Part shown: piece by piece, positions 60,221-64,000 of the stretch | Layout: each line of letters starts with the position of its first letter | Position numbering within the stretch: position 1 is the stretch's first letter | Assembly: GCA_963920765.1 (NCBI GenBank) | Contig: OY987248.1 | Span: 7,660,539 to 7,724,538, forward strand | Direction: 5' to 3' | DNA from: Ulota crispa | Taxonomy: Eukaryota > Streptophyta > Bryopsida > Orthotrichales > Orthotrichaceae | DNA length: 64,000 nucleotides | Notes under the pieces: model-generated | What the model saw: only the letters and a program-made list of their open reading frames with translations | The model's database searches: none | Told to the model about the DNA's origin: nothing | Position numbers and translations under genes: made by a program

Positions 60221-61822
60221 AGTATTGTGTTTGAGAAAATTTCTATATAGCCTATGAAAACACCAAAATTGATAAGCATTTGTAAGTTTGCAAAGGCTTG
60301 GTTGTAATTAATAACAAATGTGAGGACAGTATGAATTGTGGAAAAGCATATATTTATATTGAGATTATTCATTGACATTCACGCTGAGAGGTTTGTTACA
60401 TGAAGTACCCAATCCATTGTCTACATGGTCAAAATTGACTAAACTTAGAAAATCGTCACATGCAAATAAGACGTTTTTACAAATACAATGATTTAAGTCC
60501 CACATATGTGGAAACTTGGGTGTAGATCCATTTAAATATGTTTATACGTTTTTAAGGTACTTGTGTTTAGTTTTCAAATGATTGTATGATATAGACTTTC
60601 ACAGCTTATACTTGCAAATCTTCTATTATTCAAAGAGCACAACCTTAAAAACCAAACTTTTCAAAACACAAGTATGGCCCTATAAAAGCACCTTCAAGAA
60701 GCAAATAATATAAGAATCTAAAAAAAAACTAAGACAATTGAAATTTGACATTATGAATTCAAATTGGACATAAAGTTTAAGCCTTTATTTTTATTTTTAA
60801 ATTTCATTCAAATTTTGTGGATATTTTGGATTACAGTTCTCGTTTTTTGTTGGTAATTTCTGATGTGTGCAATTGTAAGCCCAACCATATGGATTTGATA
60901 CATGAATCATAGTCTAAATTTTTTGTTGGAAATTTTTCATTGAATGATTTTTCTAAATGCAATCAATACTACATCTTTGTATTTTGAAAATCTGAATTAT
61001 CCTTGTTTATTAGGAATTCAAAGCAAGTACTAAGAAAACAAGCTCATTCATAGGCTCGCTCGCATGTCTCACAAAGATTTGATGTTTGTACAGTGTCAAA
61101 GGACCGTTCAAAATATGTTCCATGCTCCAACTCCACAAGTCCTAATGCCAAATTTCTCAACTTTGTTGAATCTGAAATTGCACCAACAAACATGCCAAGC
61201 CTGGGGGGCCATGGTTTCTTCTCTCTCTTTTTTCAAAGTTGGTGCCAATAAGAGCTCTTTTCATGTCTAGATTGGATATATTGCAACATTACAACATTGG
61301 CAACATGCCTGGTTAGACGAAAATAAAAAGATGACCATTGTTCATGGAGAAATTTTAGGTTCACCCGCTAAAGTCCAGCTTTCCCATTTTCAACCATTTT
61401 TACAAATACACATGCACCAGATATTTGATATATTTATATCAAGCATGTACTATATTAGTTTTTTAATTTTTTGAAAAATCTGACGTACTTTTGCAAATTA
61501 AATTTCACCCGGCTGAAAATATATTAAATGCCGGTTTACCTCAAACACTAGGGGGGACACACCTATAGGGGGCCTCCTTAGAAGGCATTATCCTACTGAC
61601 AGGAATTCAAGAGAGTTTCTGAAACTTGCACATGCCCTTGAGGGAATAACAGCCCTGAACCCCCCCTCAGGACCGGGCTCAGGCCCTCAGGGCTATCAAG
61701 TCCTTGTGTAGAAGCTCCCTTAAACCCCTGACATGGGAACTTCATAACTCCTTTTATTATTATAAATGTTTAGTTTTCTTAGAAAACCCAAGCTTACAAC
61801 GGTGTTTAGAAGTATCCACTAA
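60221..61822. other. Intergenic sequence, nothing assigned
   Basis: AT-rich with a slightly GC-richer patch at 61545-61740. Short plus-strand ORFs (61064-61270, 61704-61889) have no recognisable domain. No RNA gene was seen. Confidence 0.4.
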
Positions 61823-62241
61823 GGGCATCCCCAATGCAGCCGTAATAGAGGCAGGCAAAAGCTTGTGCAGTGGTTTAAATTGGATTTGAGCAAAAATATG
61901 GGTTCCAGTGCAGCAGGTAAACCATACTGCATTTTTCAGGGCTCCCCACATAAGAGCCCCTCTCTTGCAAATTTTCACTATTTGGAAAGTCCTGCATACC
62001 ACTCCAGCTTTGACACTGACGCAATTTCAGGGAATTTTAGATACTTCTGACATGAATTAGTCACATATAAGCACTTAAAAAAAACATAGACTATTAAAAA
62101 CTCATGTTTAGTGAGTGTCAGAGCTTGTGTGCATTGGGGCTACTGCACTGCGGAAATGCCCTTGCTCTGCATCTGACGCAAAATGACACACGGTTTGACA
62201 AAGTTTGGGGAGCCAATATCCTGGCTAGATTGGGGATGCCC
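61823..62241. mobile_element. PIF/Harbinger-type (Tourist-like) MITE
   Basis: GGGCATCCCCAATGCAG on the left and the inverted ATTGGGGATGCCC on the right are flanked by a TAA duplication (61820-61822 and 62242-62244). A 3-bp TAA/TTA duplication with GG-start ends is typical of the PIF/Harbinger superfamily. 419 bp, non-coding. Confidence 0.75.
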
Positions 62242-62396
62242 TAATATCACATTGCATGCTCCATGTGGTCAATTTACCTTAAATGTCATATTTAAGTAGT
62301 TTTAAAGAGTCCAAAGTACATAAAACAATAGCTACCCTTGTCCTAAGGGGAAAAAGAAAAATGAGAGGTTTTCTTGATCTAGATCAATCTAGAAGG

Positions 62397-62645
62397 GGAA
62401 TGCTAAATCGTGAGCAGGGATTTGTGAGCTATGAGCCTAGATTTTTTGTCCAAATATAAATTTTTACTTATAAATGTGTAAAGAGGGTCATATAATTGTG
62501 CATTATAAATGTTCATCTGTTAAAAAATTTGTTATTTTTTTTAAAAAATTCATTGGTTTTAAGCTCAAAATTGGTTCCTGCTCACAAAATCTTGGCTCAC
62601 TGCTCATGGGCTCACCATTTTACACTCACAAAATAGCACTGTCTA
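62397..62645. mobile_element. Mutator-type MITE, GCTATTT-GTGAGC family (copy 4)
   Basis: It starts GGAATGCTAAATCGTGAGCA and ends CTCACAAAATAGCACTGTCT. The interior (TGAGCTATGAGCC, GCTCACAAAATCTTGGCTCA) matches the copy at 13510. The flanks TCTAGAAGG and CTCTAGAGG may be a decayed duplication. Confidence 0.68.
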
Positions 62646-62847
62646 CTCTAGAGGTGCTAGCCCATGTTCAAACAGATTAGCTTTGATGAATGCCTTTTCG
62701 GGTTGTTTTGAGGTCATATCCTTGGACCCACCATTGCCGGTTTCACTTAGAAAGTAAAATTTGTAAAGTAAGGTGGGAGGGTGTAGTGAAATGCTCTATC
62801 TTCTGAAGAACAATAACAAGGCGACTAATTAGCCCTAGGAAACTTGC

Positions 62848-63134
62848 TTATCCCCTAAAGGCCTAAGCCCATTTTTTGGGTGAAAATCATTAAAAATTGC
62901 CACTTTTGGAGGAATAAGGATTTGTAGGGAAAAAAAGTTTTGTTTGGAAATCCAATTGTAAGATCTTGCCCTAGACTATGGGAGGTACTTGTGGGAAAAA
63001 ATCAGCTCATTCTAGATGTACACAAGTGATATATTGACACCTAAAGTGAAAAAAAAGTTTTTTTTCCTATTGCCCAAAAATTTCAAAACCCTTTGACCAC
63101 TCCTATATCAAAAAAAATGCTCTATGCAAAGTTG

Positions 63135-63165
<31 letters not shown>

Positions 63166-63824
63166 CCGTGTAAAAGACTAAGTTAGGTATGCGTGGGATA
63201 ATTTTCAAATGAATTGGAGGTGTAAATCAAACTTTGTAAAATCTTGCAATGCCGTAAGGCCATGAAATTTGCATATACACTAGGCAAAATTGGAGGATTT
63301 AGGTAAAATTGAGAAATGTGAATTACTTTAATCCAAATGGTGAAAACCAAGGAATCTTAGTCTATTACAACTTGGGAAAAAAATCAATCAAAAAACAAGT
63401 ACACAAAGAGCTCAAAAAAGTAAAGCATGAAATTTTACAAGGGGCAAAAGGAATGGAGGTTTGGGAGTCCCATACCTACCACCAAACTTGAGAGCAAACT
63501 AAAACTTCTCACAACTTTCATCTCATCAATCAAATTTGAATGATTCAAAGCTTCCCACATATATAGAAATCTAAAGAACCAATTTCAGATTTTTTATTTT
63601 AAAAAATGTGATTAAAAAACATTGTGCTCCCGCCCCTCCCCCCATTTTTCAAAATTTCATGCATCACTTCTTCAATAAATGTCGGAATGAAGAAAAATGA
63701 GAGGCCCAAGTAGATCTTTGAATTCCCCATCTTTCATAAAAGTTTCAAAAAATCACACAAAGTAGTTTATCTGTAAGTACATGCCTAAAACCCCACTTGG
63801 CCCATGAGGCCTTTAAGGGGTTAA
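62848..63824. mobile_element. TTAA-flanked MITE (copy 11), opposite orientation
   Basis: It starts TTATCCCCTAAAGGCCTA (outer TTAA changed) and ends GGCCTTTAAGGGGTTAA. It is the reverse orientation of copies such as 53196: the GTCTAGGGCAAGATC block appears here inverted on the left. It contains a run of 28 T at 63138-63165. Confidence 0.82.
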
Positions 63825-63991
63825 CATTGACATCTTCCAATTACAATTCAAGTTAATTTTGTTTGTCATATCTTTTGTTAAAAAATAGCTAGATTTGTAG
63901 TTGTGGCTTGACTTCAAGGCTCTTTATACATGAGAGAAAAATCTGTTGATAGAAGTGCTCGGGCCCGTTTCTCAAGCTGTGTTTGATATTG

Positions 63992-64000
63992 TTAACCCCT
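63992..64000. mobile_element. Left tip of another TTAA-type element, cut by the window edge
   Basis: The last nine bases are TTAACCCCT, identical to the left end of the family. Only this tip is visible, so it could be chance. Confidence 0.5.

Noticed and set aside
63138-63165. Poly(T) run as the tail of a reverse-strand retroposon
   Set aside because: It lies inside a TTAA element at a position where other copies have shorter A or T runs, so it is local homopolymer expansion.

Overview
The window looks like a gene-poor stretch of a large, AT-rich nuclear plant genome. Plant signs are a chloroplast-type rhodanese gene, an AP2/ERF transcription factor with EAR motifs, and the transposon ends typical of plants (CACTA, Stowaway, hAT, Mutator, PIF/Harbinger and Helitron types). 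Only two protein-coding genes can be built with confidence, both on the minus strand and both spliced. The intron inside the AP2 domain of the ERF gene, and the number of TTAA-flanked elements, make me lean towards a non-angiosperm land plant, but I cannot name the species.

Layout. 0.5-1.3 kb: a 778-bp foldback element. 2.8-6.4 kb: a ten-exon gene for a plastid rhodanese-like protein (STR11 type), with an 840-bp tandem duplication directly upstream of its start codon. 7.4-15.5 kb: AT-rich DNA with non-autonomous DNA transposons, including a hAT-type element nested in a Mutator-type element. 15.5-16.5 kb: two tandem arrays. 16.66-20.95 kb: a long inverted repeat whose left arm was split by a 3.4-kb CACTA element that itself carries a minisatellite, a foldback element and a SINE-like piece. 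21-23.6 kb: GC-richer, gene-like debris ending in a Helitron-like 3' terminus. 24-38.5 kb: mostly transposon copies. 39.7-42.2 kb: a GC- and CpG-rich island holding the two-exon ERF repressor gene and its promoter. 42.3-64 kb: transposons and unassigned AT-rich sequence.

The main structural finding is a family of elements bounded by TTAA and ends of the form CCCCTAAAGG. At least 16 two-ended copies lie here, 11 with TTAA on both sides; together they fill about 11.7 kb (about 18%). Two copies sit inside another copy, and two pairs share a single TTAA at their junction. Paralogous empty sites carrying one TTAA show that TTAA is the duplicated target, which is the signature of piggyBac-type transposition. 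Most copies have a short hairpin next to one end only. No transposase was seen.

The two genes have no evident functional link: one acts in plastid sulfur or redox metabolism, the other is predicted to repress transcription in the nucleus.
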